The notes under the pieces were generated by a model. That model saw only the letters and a program-made list of their open reading frames with translations. It did not search any database and was not told the origin of the DNA. The translations under genes were made by a program, and so were the position numbers. Below are positions 1 through 5,134 of a stretch of DNA of 5,134 nucleotides, piece by piece (position 1 is the stretch's first letter; the number at the start of each line of letters is the position of its first letter). The stretch comes from Sedimentisphaerales bacterium (GTDB lineage: Bacteria; Planctomycetota; Phycisphaerae; Sedimentisphaerales; SM23-30), in NCBI GenBank assembly GCA_030640865.1, contig DAOWIP010000468.1, positions 1-5,134 of the forward strand. The letters run 5' to 3'.

Positions 1-2
1 GA

Positions 3-87
3 CGAGAAAAATAGTTCGGGGCCCCGGCTGGAAAATTTACCCCCCCGTACCCAAATTTGTCCAGCCGCCCAAACGATTTTTCTCTCG
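3..87. terminator. Long imperfect inverted repeat, probable bidirectional intrinsic terminator
   Basis: The inner arms CGGCTGGAAAATTT (25-38) and AAATTTGTCCAGCCG (53-67) are complementary apart from one bulged G, around a C-rich 14-base loop (39-52). The stem extends outward through GTTCGGG (14-20) and CCCAAAC (68-74), with GCCC (21-24) bulged on the left. Outermost are A-rich CGAGAAAAAT (3-12) and T-rich ATTTTTCTCTCG (76-87), which also pair apart from two extra bases. A strong stem with a T run after it on each strand is the form of a terminator working in both directions, so it would end the gene lying left of the window and insulate the kinase unit. The stem is longer than usual, so a small dispersed palindromic element is the alternative. 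The pairing is read directly; the function is inferred. Confidence 0.55.
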
Positions 88-159
88 GTTCCACCCAGAA
101 ATCAACTGTTGTGATGTCGGGCAATGTTGCACTTATTACTTGAAACTACATCATGATTT

Positions 160-177
160 ATCCTGTAAATCCTGTCA
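160..177. repeat. Tandem 9-base repeat ATCCTGTAA / ATCCTGTCA
   Basis: Two adjacent 9-base units, ATCCTGTAA (160-168) and ATCCTGTCA (169-177), differ at one base. Similar ATCCTGT-based repeats occur between genes in many bacterial genomes (recalled, not searched). A degenerate opposite-strand relative, AGATTTACAAGAT, may lie at 3533-3545. No function is evident. Confidence 0.5.
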
Positions 178-179
178 AA

Positions 180-205
180 AATACAAATTCCTATACGATT
201 AAATT
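180..205 (+). repeat. Leader direct repeat, copy 1 (upstream of the kinase)
   Basis: These 26 bases begin AATACAAATTCCTATAC and match 3602-3627, upstream of the alcohol dehydrogenase, at 22 of 26 positions in the same orientation. The mismatches are at element positions 11, 18, 21 and 24. This copy ends 112 bases before the kinase start, whereas the other ends 26 bases before its gene. It may be a shared regulator site or a dispersed intergenic repeat. Confidence 0.6.
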
Positions 206-206
206 A

Positions 207-235
207 TTGACATTCGTTCAATTATCCGGGAGAAT
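207..235 (+). promoter_or_regulatory. Candidate sigma-70-type promoter for the kinase unit
   Basis: A perfect -35 hexamer TTGACA (207-212) is followed after exactly 17 bases by GAGAAT (230-235), which matches the -10 consensus TATAAT at four of six positions. Transcription would start near 241-243 and leave a leader of about 75 bases before the kinase. It is the best promoter candidate in the 5' region. The weak -10 box lowers confidence. Confidence 0.45.
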
Positions 236-241
236 ACAAAA
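229..241 (+). repeat. Duplicated ribosome-site 13-mer, copy 1
   Basis: GGAGAATACAAAA occurs here and again, identically, at 306-318, where it supplies the kinase ribosome binding site. In this copy GGAG lies 9 bases before a GTG (242) that opens a 10-codon frame ending in TAG at 272-274. The copy overlaps the proposed -10 box, so a transcript from that promoter would not contain this ribosome site. A translated leader peptide would need an upstream promoter. Confidence 0.5.
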
Positions 242-272
242 GTGAGTGCCCGTGAGCATGTGTTCAATAATT

Positions 273-292
273 AGGTTTATGTTACAGGTTTA
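273..292 (+). repeat. Short direct repeat AGGTTTA in the kinase leader
   Basis: AGGTTTA occurs at 273-279 and 286-292, a 13-base period, just before the kinase ribosome site. It could be a regulator half-site pair or chance. Nothing else supports a function. Confidence 0.25.
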
Positions 293-305
293 CTTATAGA
301 CAAAA

Positions 306-309
306 GGAG
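306..309 (+). promoter_or_regulatory. Ribosome binding site that argues for an ATC start
   Basis: GGAG, within AAAAGGAGA (302-310), is a strong Shine-Dalgarno site. It stands 8 bases before ATC at 318 but 23 bases before the TTG at 333, the only conventional start nearby. The frame is closed upstream by TAG at 297-299, and no ATG, GTG or TTG lies between that stop and 333. Normal spacing therefore favours ATC at 318. Confidence 0.6.
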
Positions 310-317
310 AATACAAA

Positions 318-1859
318 ATCGCTGATTTTTTATTGGGAATTGATTACGGCACAGGTGGCGCCAAAGCTGTCGTTATAGATGGTCAGGGCGAAGTACTCGG
401 CTATGCTTTTGAGGAATATCCGATCATCACATCGCATCCCGGTTGGTCTGAGCATGACCCGTATAGATATTGGCAGATTGCCTGCCGTATTATTCGTAAA
501 ACGGTTACGGACGCGGGAATCGCTGCCGATGAGATACGGGGAATCGCTGTGTCCTCCGCTTTACCGTCTCTCGTTATGGTGGACAAGAACCACGAACCCA
601 TCCACAACGCCTACAATCTTATGGACAGACGGGCTACAGAAGAGGTTCAATGGCTTAAGGATAACATCGGCGAAGACCGTATCTTTGAGATTTCCAAAAA
701 CCGCCTGGACGATCACCCTGTGATTGTCAATCTCATGTGGGAAAAACACAACCGCCCTGATTCTTTCAGGAAAATCCATAAGGCACTGGCGATTGACGGA
801 TTTATAACAATGCGTCTGACGGGGCAATTTACCTGTCATTATTCCGGGGCCGCGTTCTATGGTGTCGCTTATAATCTGCTGGAGCGGCATTTTGATGAGG
901 ATGTCCTGAAAGAAATCGGGATTCCAGGGAACATCCTTCCTGAACTGTATCCGTGTAACGCCATCATCGGAGAGGTTACCGCGCAGGCAGCGGAAGAAAC
1001 AGGCTTGTCCGCCGGCATCCCGGTAGCCGCCGGCCAGGCTGACTGCAACGCCGGCTGGGTCGGAGCCGGGGCCATCGAGATAGGCGATATACAGATGAAT
1101 CTGGGTACCTGCGGTAACTTTGGTATTATTCATCGCGGGGCCGAGTTTCATAACAGTATGATATCCTTCAGCTACACCACCGACTCAAAAAATACCTATA
1201 TAACTGTTCCCACAACCACGACCGGGGGACAGCTGATCCGCTATATGAGAGATAATTTTTATATCGCTGAAAAAAAACAGGAACAGCAAACCGGCATCGA
1301 CACTTATGATCTGATCAACAGGGAAGCGGAAAATATCCCCGCCGGCAGTGAGGGCCTGGTCGTACTGCCGTTTCTGATGGGAGAAAGAACGCCAATCTGG
1401 GATGTCTATGCGCGAGGCACAATATTCGGTCTCTCAATGAATCATACTCGCGGCCATGTAATCAAGGCTATGATGGAATCGGTGGCTTATGCGCTATACG
1501 ACTCGTTCCTGCTGATTGAAGAAGACAAATGGAAAATTAATACACCTATTGTACTGAACGAAGGCGGCGCTAAAAGCGTTCTGTGGCGCAAGATAATCAC
1601 GGATGTATTTAACGTCCCGACAGTACTGGTTAAGCGGCGTATCGGAGCTCCCTATGGCGACGCGATACTGGCCGGGGTAGCGTCGGGAGTATTCAGGGAC
1701 TTTTCCGTTGCCCGTGACTGGGCGGAATATATCGAGCCTATGGAGCCTGATGCCGCCAATCATAAAATCTATACTGAATATTTCGACTTGTATAAAACAC
1801 TTTACAGCCATGTAAAGCAGGACTTCAGGAAACTCGCCGAGTTGAGAATGAAAAAGTAG
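318..1859 (+). CDS. FGGY-family carbohydrate/polyol kinase
   Basis: This is a cytoplasmic ATP-dependent kinase of the FGGY family, which phosphorylates sugars or polyols such as xylulose, glycerol, ribulose or erythritol. Counting from the TTG at 333 (508 residues, full family length), the N-terminal phosphate-binding motif [10 protein letters not shown] is at 2-11, a GWSEHDP segment at 37-43, MDRR at 97-100 and GQAD at 234-237, with Asp237 the expected catalytic base. LGTCGNFG follows at 257-264. The second FGGY signature, GERTPIWD with a downstream [10 protein letters not shown], spans 350-375, and the ATP-site EGGAKS is at 410-415, where many relatives have GGGAKS. The start is placed at ATC 318 because it lies 8 bases after GGAG and adds the residues ADFL that complete the first beta strand expected before GIDYG; TTG 333 is the conventional alternative. 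The DRL-like oxidoreductase gene follows after 33 bases, probably in the same operon. The family is certain; the substrate is unknown. Confidence 0.93.
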   Translation: MADFLLGIDYGTGGAKAVVIDGQGEVLGYAFEEYPIITSHPGWSEHDPYRYWQIACRIIRKTVTDAGIAADEIRGIAVSSALPSLVMVDKNHEPIHNAYNLMDRRATEEVQWLKDNIGEDRIFEISKNRLDDHPVIVNLMWEKHNRPDSFRKIHKALAIDGFITMRLTGQFTCHYSGAAFYGVAYNLLERHFDEDVLKEIGIPGNILPELYPCNAIIGEVTAQAAEETGLSAGIPVAAGQADCNAGWVGAGAIEIGDIQMNLGTCGNFGIIHRGAEFHNSMISFSYTTDSKNTYITVPTTTTGGQLIRYMRDNFYIAEKKQEQQTGIDTYDLINREAENIPAGSEGLVVLPFLMGERTPIWDVYARGTIFGLSMNHTRGHVIKAMMESVAYALYDSFLLIEEDKWKINTPIVLNEGGAKSVLWRKIITDVFNVPTVLVKRRIGAPYGDAILAGVASGVFRDFSVARDWAEYIEPMEPDAANHKIYTEYFDLYKTLYSHVKQDFRKLAELRMKK

Positions 1860-1892
1860 TATAAACCTTCGTCAAACATGTTGGAGTAAATT

Positions 1893-3185
1893 GTGGAATT
1901 TGTCAAAAAGCTTAAGCGAAGAGAAGAAGAAGGTAATCCCATAACTGTCGGCATCGTCGGCTGCGGCCAGATGGGATCGGGCCTGGCTCATACCATAAAC
2001 AATGTTATCGGAATGTCTGTAACCGCGATAGCCGATATTGCTACGGAACGGGCCATACAGACTTTTATGGATATGGGCTGTAGTCGGGACGATATTGTTG
2101 TTACGGATAAAATCGGCACCGCTCAGGACGCCGTCAGGAAACGCAAAGTCATTGTTACCTCTGACGCCATACTTTTAACGCAACTGGAAGCAATTGAAGC
2201 CAATGTGGAAGCGACCGGCGTAACGGACATCGGCGCCGCCGTCGCGATATCTTCCATCGAAAACAAAAAACCGATTATTATGCTGAATGTCGAAACGGAT
2301 GTTACTGTGGGCGCCTATTTAAACCACATCGCGAGAAAACAGGGATCGTTATATACTGTCGCATCCGGTGATGAACCAGGCGTCTGTAAAATGCTTTATG
2401 AACAGGCGGTACTAATGGGTTTTGAGGTCGTCTGCCTGGGAAAATGCAAAAACAACCCTGTTAACGTTGAGGCTACTCCGGAAATGTGTATCGAGGAGGC
2501 GAAGTCCAAGAATATGAACCCCAAGATGCTGGCCTCTTTTATCGACGGCACAAAAACCATGGTGGAAATGACTGCCGTCTCTAATGCCACCGGCCTGCTT
2601 CCTGATGTACCCGGCATGCGCGGCCCAAAGGTTGAGCTTGATGATTTGACCGCAAATTTCATCCCCAAAAAAGACGGCGGCATCTTTACACATCGCGGTA
2701 CCGTTGAATATTCCACCGGCAGCTTTGCCCCCGGAGTTTTTGCCATTGTGTATTCGGATGATCCACATATCAGAAAAGATATGAAGTTTATTACCCACGC
2801 TGACGGGCCTTATTACCTGCACTTCCGTCCCTATCATCTTTGTGATATTGAGACCCCGCAATCCATCGCCGAGGCGGTACTACTGAATGAAGTTACGGTA
2901 ACGGCTGAGAATATGAACTCGGAGGTCGTCGCTGTAGCCAAACGCAACTTGAAAGCCGGGGAAAAAGTGGCCGGAATTGGTAGTGCCGATATGTATGGAA
3001 AAATCTATACTTATAAGCAAGCCGTATTAAACAAAGCCATACCTCTCGGAATCGCCGCCAACGGCATTGTCAACAGCGATATTCCCAAAGGCAGTATTTT
3101 GACGCGGGACAACTTCGCTCCGGACACCAATACTGTTGTCTATCGCATGAGAGAGAAACAGGATGTCTTGATAAATTCGATTTGA
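1893..3185 (+). CDS. NAD(P)-dependent oxidoreductase with SAF domain, DRL/DXR-II-like (COG4091 family)
   Basis: The 430-residue protein has an N-terminal Rossmann fold with GCGQMG at 23-28 and a C-terminal SAF-type domain at about 345-415 (AVAKRNLKAGEKV onward). Between them are blocks that I recognise from the Brucella DXR-like enzyme DRL and its COG4091 relatives: LNVETDVTVG (131-140), SGDEPG (158-163), KNNPVN (186-191), FIDGTKTMVEM (216-226), NATGLLPDVPGMRGP (231-245) and GPYYLHFRPYHL (305-316). Its length matches that family. DRL converts 1-deoxyxylulose 5-phosphate to methylerythritol 4-phosphate, but many family members have no proven reaction and are labelled homoserine dehydrogenase-like, so that activity is not assigned here. 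The GTG start is set by GGAG (1883-1886), 6 bases upstream. The kinase lies 33 bases before it and a hairpin terminator follows, which suggests a two-gene operon acting on a phosphorylated sugar or polyol. Confidence 0.88.
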   Translation: MEFVKKLKRREEEGNPITVGIVGCGQMGSGLAHTINNVIGMSVTAIADIATERAIQTFMDMGCSRDDIVVTDKIGTAQDAVRKRKVIVTSDAILLTQLEAIEANVEATGVTDIGAAVAISSIENKKPIIMLNVETDVTVGAYLNHIARKQGSLYTVASGDEPGVCKMLYEQAVLMGFEVVCLGKCKNNPVNVEATPEMCIEEAKSKNMNPKMLASFIDGTKTMVEMTAVSNATGLLPDVPGMRGPKVELDDLTANFIPKKDGGIFTHRGTVEYSTGSFAPGVFAIVYSDDPHIRKDMKFITHADGPYYLHFRPYHLCDIETPQSIAEAVLLNEVTVTAENMNSEVVAVAKRNLKAGEKVAGIGSADMYGKIYTYKQAVLNKAIPLGIAANGIVNSDIPKGSILTRDNFAPDTNTVVYRMREKQDVLINSI

Positions 3186-3188
3186 AAT

Positions 3189-3217
3189 AAGTTAACCGCC
3201 TTCGACGGAACTTTTTT
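3189..3217 (+). terminator. Rho-independent terminator after the SAF-domain oxidoreductase
   Basis: Just past the TGA stop, AAGTT (3189-3193) and CCG (3196-3198) pair with CGG (3206-3208) and AACTT (3209-3213), with AA bulged on the left and a 7-base loop. The stem runs into TTTT (3214-3217). The upper stem is short, so strength is moderate. The position fits the end of the kinase-oxidoreductase unit. Confidence 0.55.
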
Positions 3218-3226
3218 GCCACAGAG
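3218..3226. repeat. Inverted repeat GCCACAGAG, left copy
   Basis: GCCACAGAG is repeated as its exact reverse complement CTCTGTGGC at 3592-3600, so the two bracket most of the intergenic gap. From recollection, GCCACAGAGAACAC-type sequences are dispersed between genes in many bacterial genomes; no search was made. The left copy directly follows the terminator. Confidence 0.45.
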
Positions 3227-3243
3227 AACACCGAGTTCACGGC

Positions 3244-3258
3244 GCGGCCTTCGGCCGC
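3244..3258. repeat. Perfect GC-rich hairpin GCGGCC-TTC-GGCCGC
   Basis: Six perfectly paired G/C bases flank a 3-base TTC loop. No T run follows on the + strand (AACCAAAAT comes next), so it is not a classical terminator by itself. It may be a transcript-stabilising hairpin or part of the dispersed repeat beginning at 3218. Confidence 0.5.
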
Positions 3259-3298
3259 AACCAAAATGTCCAAAAGGTTATTGGAAAAGTGTAGTTGA

Positions 3299-3334
3299 CA
3301 TACTTAATTTGCTTTCACCTGAAAGTAAAGTATG
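3299..3334. repeat. Two-part inverted repeat overlapping a small-ORF start
   Basis: CATACTT (3299-3305) pairs with AAGTATG (3328-3334), and inside it CTTTC (3312-3316) pairs with GAAAG (3321-3325) around ACCT. The linkers are unequal, 6 bases left and 2 right. TTGACA (3295-3300) overlaps the left arm, but I see no good -10 box at 16-18 bases from it. The right arm contains the ATG of the small ORF at 3332. It may be an operator or an RNA hairpin. Confidence 0.35.
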
Positions 3335-3502
3335 AGTAAAAATAAAAAAAGTAAAATTCTCCACCCCGAAAAAGAGTATTTTTTCTCGGCCTTTCCCGAC
3401 ATAGTGATTGTCAGCGAACGAATGATAAGATACGAAGATAACATAAAGTTGGCGTGGCTTAAATTGGACTGCAAGGTGTTGTCTCGTAAGAAGTTACAAT
3501 AA
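3332..3502 (+). CDS. Doubtful small ORF, 56 residues, no recognised family
   Basis: ATG at 3332 opens a frame that ends with TAA at 3500-3502. The product starts MSKNKKSKILHPEKEYFF and ends SRKKLQ. It is rich in lysine, has one short hydrophobic stretch (AFPDIVIV, about 20-27), and shows no signal peptide, membrane span or motif I can name. The ribosome site is poor: only GAAAG (3321-3325), itself inside a hairpin. It fills much of the gap between the two transcription units. It may be a real small protein, the remnant of a longer gene, or a chance frame; chance is the most likely. Confidence 0.2.
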   Translation: MSKNKKSKILHPEKEYFFSAFPDIVIVSERMIRYEDNIKLAWLKLDCKVLSRKKLQ

Positions 3503-3528
3503 ATTGGAAAAATAAACGCGCATAAAAA

Positions 3529-3562
3529 ACAAAGATTTACAAGATAGTATTACAAAGATTTA
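3529..3562 (+). repeat. Direct repeat ACAAAGATTTA in AT-rich spacer
   Basis: ACAAAGATTTA occurs at 3529-3539 and again at 3552-3562, a 23-base period, with the related AAGAT (3541-3545) between. The segment resembles a decayed reverse-strand version of the ATCCTGTAAATCCTGT repeat at 160-177. No function is evident. Confidence 0.4.
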
Positions 3563-3575
3563 TAATTTTTCTTCT

Positions 3576-3604
3576 TTGAGTTCCCTGATACCTCTGTGGC
3601 TAAT
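3576..3604 (+). promoter_or_regulatory. Weak candidate promoter for the dehydrogenase unit
   Basis: TTGAGT (3576-3581) and GCTAAT (3599-3604) each match the sigma-70 consensus at four of six positions and are exactly 17 bases apart. A second -10-like hexamer, TACAAT (3616-3621, five of six), lies inside the leader repeat but lacks a good -35 box. A promoter here is expected because a terminator precedes and the gap is long, but neither candidate is strong. Confidence 0.3.
3592..3600. repeat. Inverted repeat CTCTGTGGC, right copy
   Basis: This is the exact reverse complement of GCCACAGAG at 3218-3226. It lies one base before the second copy of the leader direct repeat, so two repeat families abut here, as the ATCCTGT repeat nearly abuts copy 1 at 180. 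Confidence 0.45.
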
Positions 3605-3627
3605 ACAAATTACTATACAATCAAGTT
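3602..3627 (+). repeat. Leader direct repeat, copy 2 (upstream of the dehydrogenase)
   Basis: This copy begins AATACAAATTACTATAC and matches 180-205 at 22 of 26 positions in the same orientation. It ends 26 bases before the dehydrogenase ATG and contains the -10-like TACAAT. If it is a shared operator it would tie both transcription units to one regulator. The neighbouring repeats make a dispersed element equally possible. Confidence 0.6.
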
Positions 3628-3640
3628 CAATAACAAAAGC

Positions 3641-3644
3641 AGGA
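3641..3644 (+). promoter_or_regulatory. Ribosome binding site fixing the dehydrogenase start
   Basis: AGGA stands 9 bases before ATG 3654. The same frame is open back to a TTG at 3576, but the upstream part has no such site, falls in repeat DNA, and would add 26 residues absent from the family. ATG 3654 is therefore chosen. Confidence 0.6.
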
Positions 3645-3653
3645 TTACGAATA

Positions 3654-4694
3654 ATGAAAGCCGTGCTCGTAAAAGCACCGATGGATTTCGCGGTAACTGA
3701 TGTCCCTGTTCCTGAATGCCCGGACAAGGGTCTTTTGCTGAAGGTATATGCCTGTGGGCTTTGCGGTTCAGATTTGCGCACGTTGCGCAGAGGCCACCAT
3801 AGGGTAACCCTTCCCTGGATAATTGGTCATGAGGTCAGCGGAACCGTCGCGCAAACCGGCGATTCCTATACCGGCCCATGGGAATGTGGTGATATGTTAT
3901 CCGTTGCTCCGCTGGTGTTTTGTGGTAAATGCCGCTTTTGCCGCCAAAAACGTTATGAGCTTTGTGAAAACTATCGTGAAATAGCCCAAGTATGGCCCGG
4001 AGGCTTTGCCGAATATATAGCCGTCCCGGAAGAGGCAATCTCGTTGGGTACTATTCAGCGGGTGCCCGAAAACCTCGATCCCGCTATCGCCGCTGTGGCC
4101 GAGCCTGTTTCTTCATGTGTGCACGCCCAGGAAAAAGGAGGCATTGCTCCGGGCGAGACAGTGGTGGTAATGGGCGCCGGTCCTATTGGATGCGTTCATA
4201 TCAACCTGGCCCGCGTCAGGGGCGCGGAAACGATAATAGCCGTTGACATCAACGAATACCGCCTGAAACTCTGCCGGGACTATCAGCCCGATCATATCGT
4301 CAACGCCGCCAAAACAGACCCCGTCGAGCGCATCAGACAATTGACTGACGGCAGGGGAGCGGACGTAATTATTACAGCCAACCCTGCGCCGTCCGCGCAG
4401 GTGCAGGCAGTGGAGATGGCTGCTAAAGCCGCTCGCATACTGCTTTTCGGCGGTCTGCCTGCCGACCAATGCTGCCCGCGGATCAACACTAATCTGATTC
4501 ATTACAATGCGCTGCACCTGATTGGCACCGCGATTTTTGCCCCGCGGCATCACATAGAGGCATTGAATCTTTTGGCCGAGGGGAAGATCAACGGTGAAAA
4601 GTTCATCACTCATCGATTCCCTTTATCGGATTTTAAAAACGGTGTAAAACTGGCTATGGAAGGTAAGGTACGAAAAGCCGTCTTTTTACCCTAA
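3654..4694 (+). CDS. Zinc-dependent medium-chain alcohol/polyol dehydrogenase
   Basis: The 346-residue cytoplasmic enzyme belongs to the zinc MDR family (sorbitol, threonine and galactitol-phosphate dehydrogenase relatives), which oxidises a secondary hydroxyl using NAD(P). Catalytic zinc ligands are expected at Cys37 (in CGLCGSD, 34-40) and His59-Glu60 (GHE), with Glu150 in AVAEPVSS as in sorbitol dehydrogenases. The structural zinc cysteines are Cys90, 93, 96 and 104. The cofactor domain has GAGPIG at 174-179 and Asp198 at the end of the second strand, which in this family favours NAD over NADP. Length is normal and all key residues are present. It opens a second transcription unit, with the VOC gene 18 bases downstream. 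With the kinase unit nearby, oxidation of a polyol or sugar is the likely role; the exact substrate cannot be told. Confidence 0.92.
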   Translation: MKAVLVKAPMDFAVTDVPVPECPDKGLLLKVYACGLCGSDLRTLRRGHHRVTLPWIIGHEVSGTVAQTGDSYTGPWECGDMLSVAPLVFCGKCRFCRQKRYELCENYREIAQVWPGGFAEYIAVPEEAISLGTIQRVPENLDPAIAAVAEPVSSCVHAQEKGGIAPGETVVVMGAGPIGCVHINLARVRGAETIIAVDINEYRLKLCRDYQPDHIVNAAKTDPVERIRQLTDGRGADVIITANPAPSAQVQAVEMAAKAARILLFGGLPADQCCPRINTNLIHYNALHLIGTAIFAPRHHIEALNLLAEGKINGEKFITHRFPLSDFKNGVKLAMEGKVRKAVFLP

Positions 4695-4712
4695 CGAAAA
4701 GGTAGTAGTATA

Positions 4713-5134
4713 ATGCGGGAACGACAAAAACCAGCACCCTTTCCGATCGGGGAAGTGGCGCAAATCTGTTTAATTGTCAAGGACCTTGATAAAGCGGTGG
4801 AGAATTACTGGAATATTTTTGGTATTGGCCCCTGGCATTTTTACACTTACGGCAAACCGCTGGTCAAAAGGATGACACGGAACGGCAAACCCTGCGAATA
4901 TAAAATGCGTGTGGCTCTGTCTAACATAGGCCCTCTTCGTATCGAGTTAATAGAGCCTTTGGAAGGCGATACGGTTTACAGTGAATTTGTCGAGCGGCAC
5001 GGTTATGGCGTCCATCATCTTGGCATTTTAACCGACAATATGTCAGAGTCCCTGGAAGAAGCTCGCCGGGCCGGCTTCACAATGACCCAGGACGGAGCCG
5101 GTTTCGGTCCTGACGACGACGGCCACTATGCCTA
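4713..5134 (+). CDS. VOC-superfamily (glyoxalase/methylmalonyl-CoA epimerase-like) protein, 3' end outside window
   Basis: The frame opens at ATG 4713, with AAAAGG (4697-4702) 10 bases upstream, and is still open at the window end, giving 140 residues. The VOC beta-alpha-beta pattern is clear: QICLIVKDLDKAVENYW (17-33), FGIGPW (36-41), LRIELIEP (75-82) and GVHHLGILT (99-107). By analogy with methylmalonyl-CoA epimerase and glyoxalase I, Glu78 and His102 would bind the metal. The first ligand position appears to be Gln17, where the epimerase has histidine. The family includes epimerases, lyases and dioxygenases, so the reaction is not assigned. Only 18 bases separate it from the dehydrogenase, so the two are probably co-transcribed. 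The last codons, GHYA then TA, suggest the HYAYFD-type strand continues past the edge. Confidence 0.85.
   Translation, partial: MRERQKPAPFPIGEVAQICLIVKDLDKAVENYWNIFGIGPWHFYTYGKPLVKRMTRNGKPCEYKMRVALSNIGPLRIELIEPLEGDTVYSEFVERHGYGVHHLGILTDNMSESLEEARRAGFTMTQDGAGFGPDDDGHYA

Noticed and set aside
14..74. GTT/AAC ends of the inverted repeat as an integron attC site
   Set aside because: attC sites have RYYYAAC on the left and GTTRRRY on the right. Here the order is reversed, and no integrase or cassette is present.
561..1151. 196-codon open frame on the - strand
   Set aside because: It lies wholly inside the kinase gene, whose protein has clear family motifs. The antisense translation shows no recognisable domain.
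1270..1277. Run of eight A bases in the kinase, a possible slippage or programmed frameshift site
   Set aside because: The kinase frame continues intact with conserved motifs on both sides, so the run simply encodes Glu-Lys-Lys.
2412..2861. 149-codon open frame on the - strand
   Set aside because: It is antisense to the most conserved part of the SAF-domain oxidoreductase and has no motif of its own.
3576..3653. Upstream TTG start extending the dehydrogenase by 26 residues
   Set aside because: The added residues lie in repeat-rich leader DNA, have no ribosome site, and precede the typical MKAVLV start of the family.
4113..4613. 166-codon open frame on the - strand
   Set aside because: It is antisense to the cofactor domain of the alcohol dehydrogenase. 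It is a shadow of biased codon use.
1..5134. CRISPR array, tRNA, rRNA, transposase or phage genes
   Set aside because: No regularly spaced repeats, cloverleaf-like sequence or mobile-element protein was seen on either strand.

Overview
This window carries four genes, all on the + strand, of a small carbohydrate or polyol metabolism locus, arranged as two apparent transcription units. No ribosomal, tRNA, phage, transposase or CRISPR feature is visible. Codons use all four bases evenly, the purine-rich Shine-Dalgarno sites are good, one start is GTG and one is non-AUG, and the intergenic DNA is rich in short dispersed repeats. This fits an environmental bacterium such as an anaerobic Firmicute (Clostridia or Negativicutes) or a deltaproteobacterium. 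That placement is a weak inference.

Layout. Bases 1-317 are non-coding. They hold a long imperfect inverted repeat (3-87) that looks like a bidirectional terminator, a 9-base tandem repeat, a perfect TTGACA -35 box, a duplicated 13-mer containing the ribosome site, and the leader of gene 1. Gene 1 (318-1859) is an FGGY-family sugar or polyol kinase whose best-supported start is a rare ATC codon. Gene 2 (1893-3185) lies 33 bases downstream. It is an NAD(P)-binding oxidoreductase with a C-terminal SAF domain, of the COG4091 family that includes the Brucella deoxyxylulose-5-phosphate reductoisomerase-like enzyme DRL (DXR-II). A terminator-like hairpin follows at 3189-3217. Bases 3186-3653 are a repeat-rich gap with a doubtful 56-codon ORF. 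Gene 3 (3654-4694) is a zinc-dependent medium-chain alcohol/polyol dehydrogenase. Gene 4 (from 4713) is a VOC/glyoxalase-fold protein cut off by the window end.

How the parts may work together (inference). A kinase, a reductoisomerase-like or dehydrogenase-like SAF protein and a polyol dehydrogenase suggest oxidation and phosphorylation of a polyol or unusual sugar, followed by conversion of the sugar phosphate. The substrate cannot be read from the sequence. The two units are linked by a related 26-base element (22 of 26 identical) upstream of both gene 1 and gene 3. It could be a shared regulatory site or a copy of a dispersed intergenic repeat. The points most worth following up are the DRL-like enzyme next to an FGGY kinase, the ATC start, and the shared leader element.
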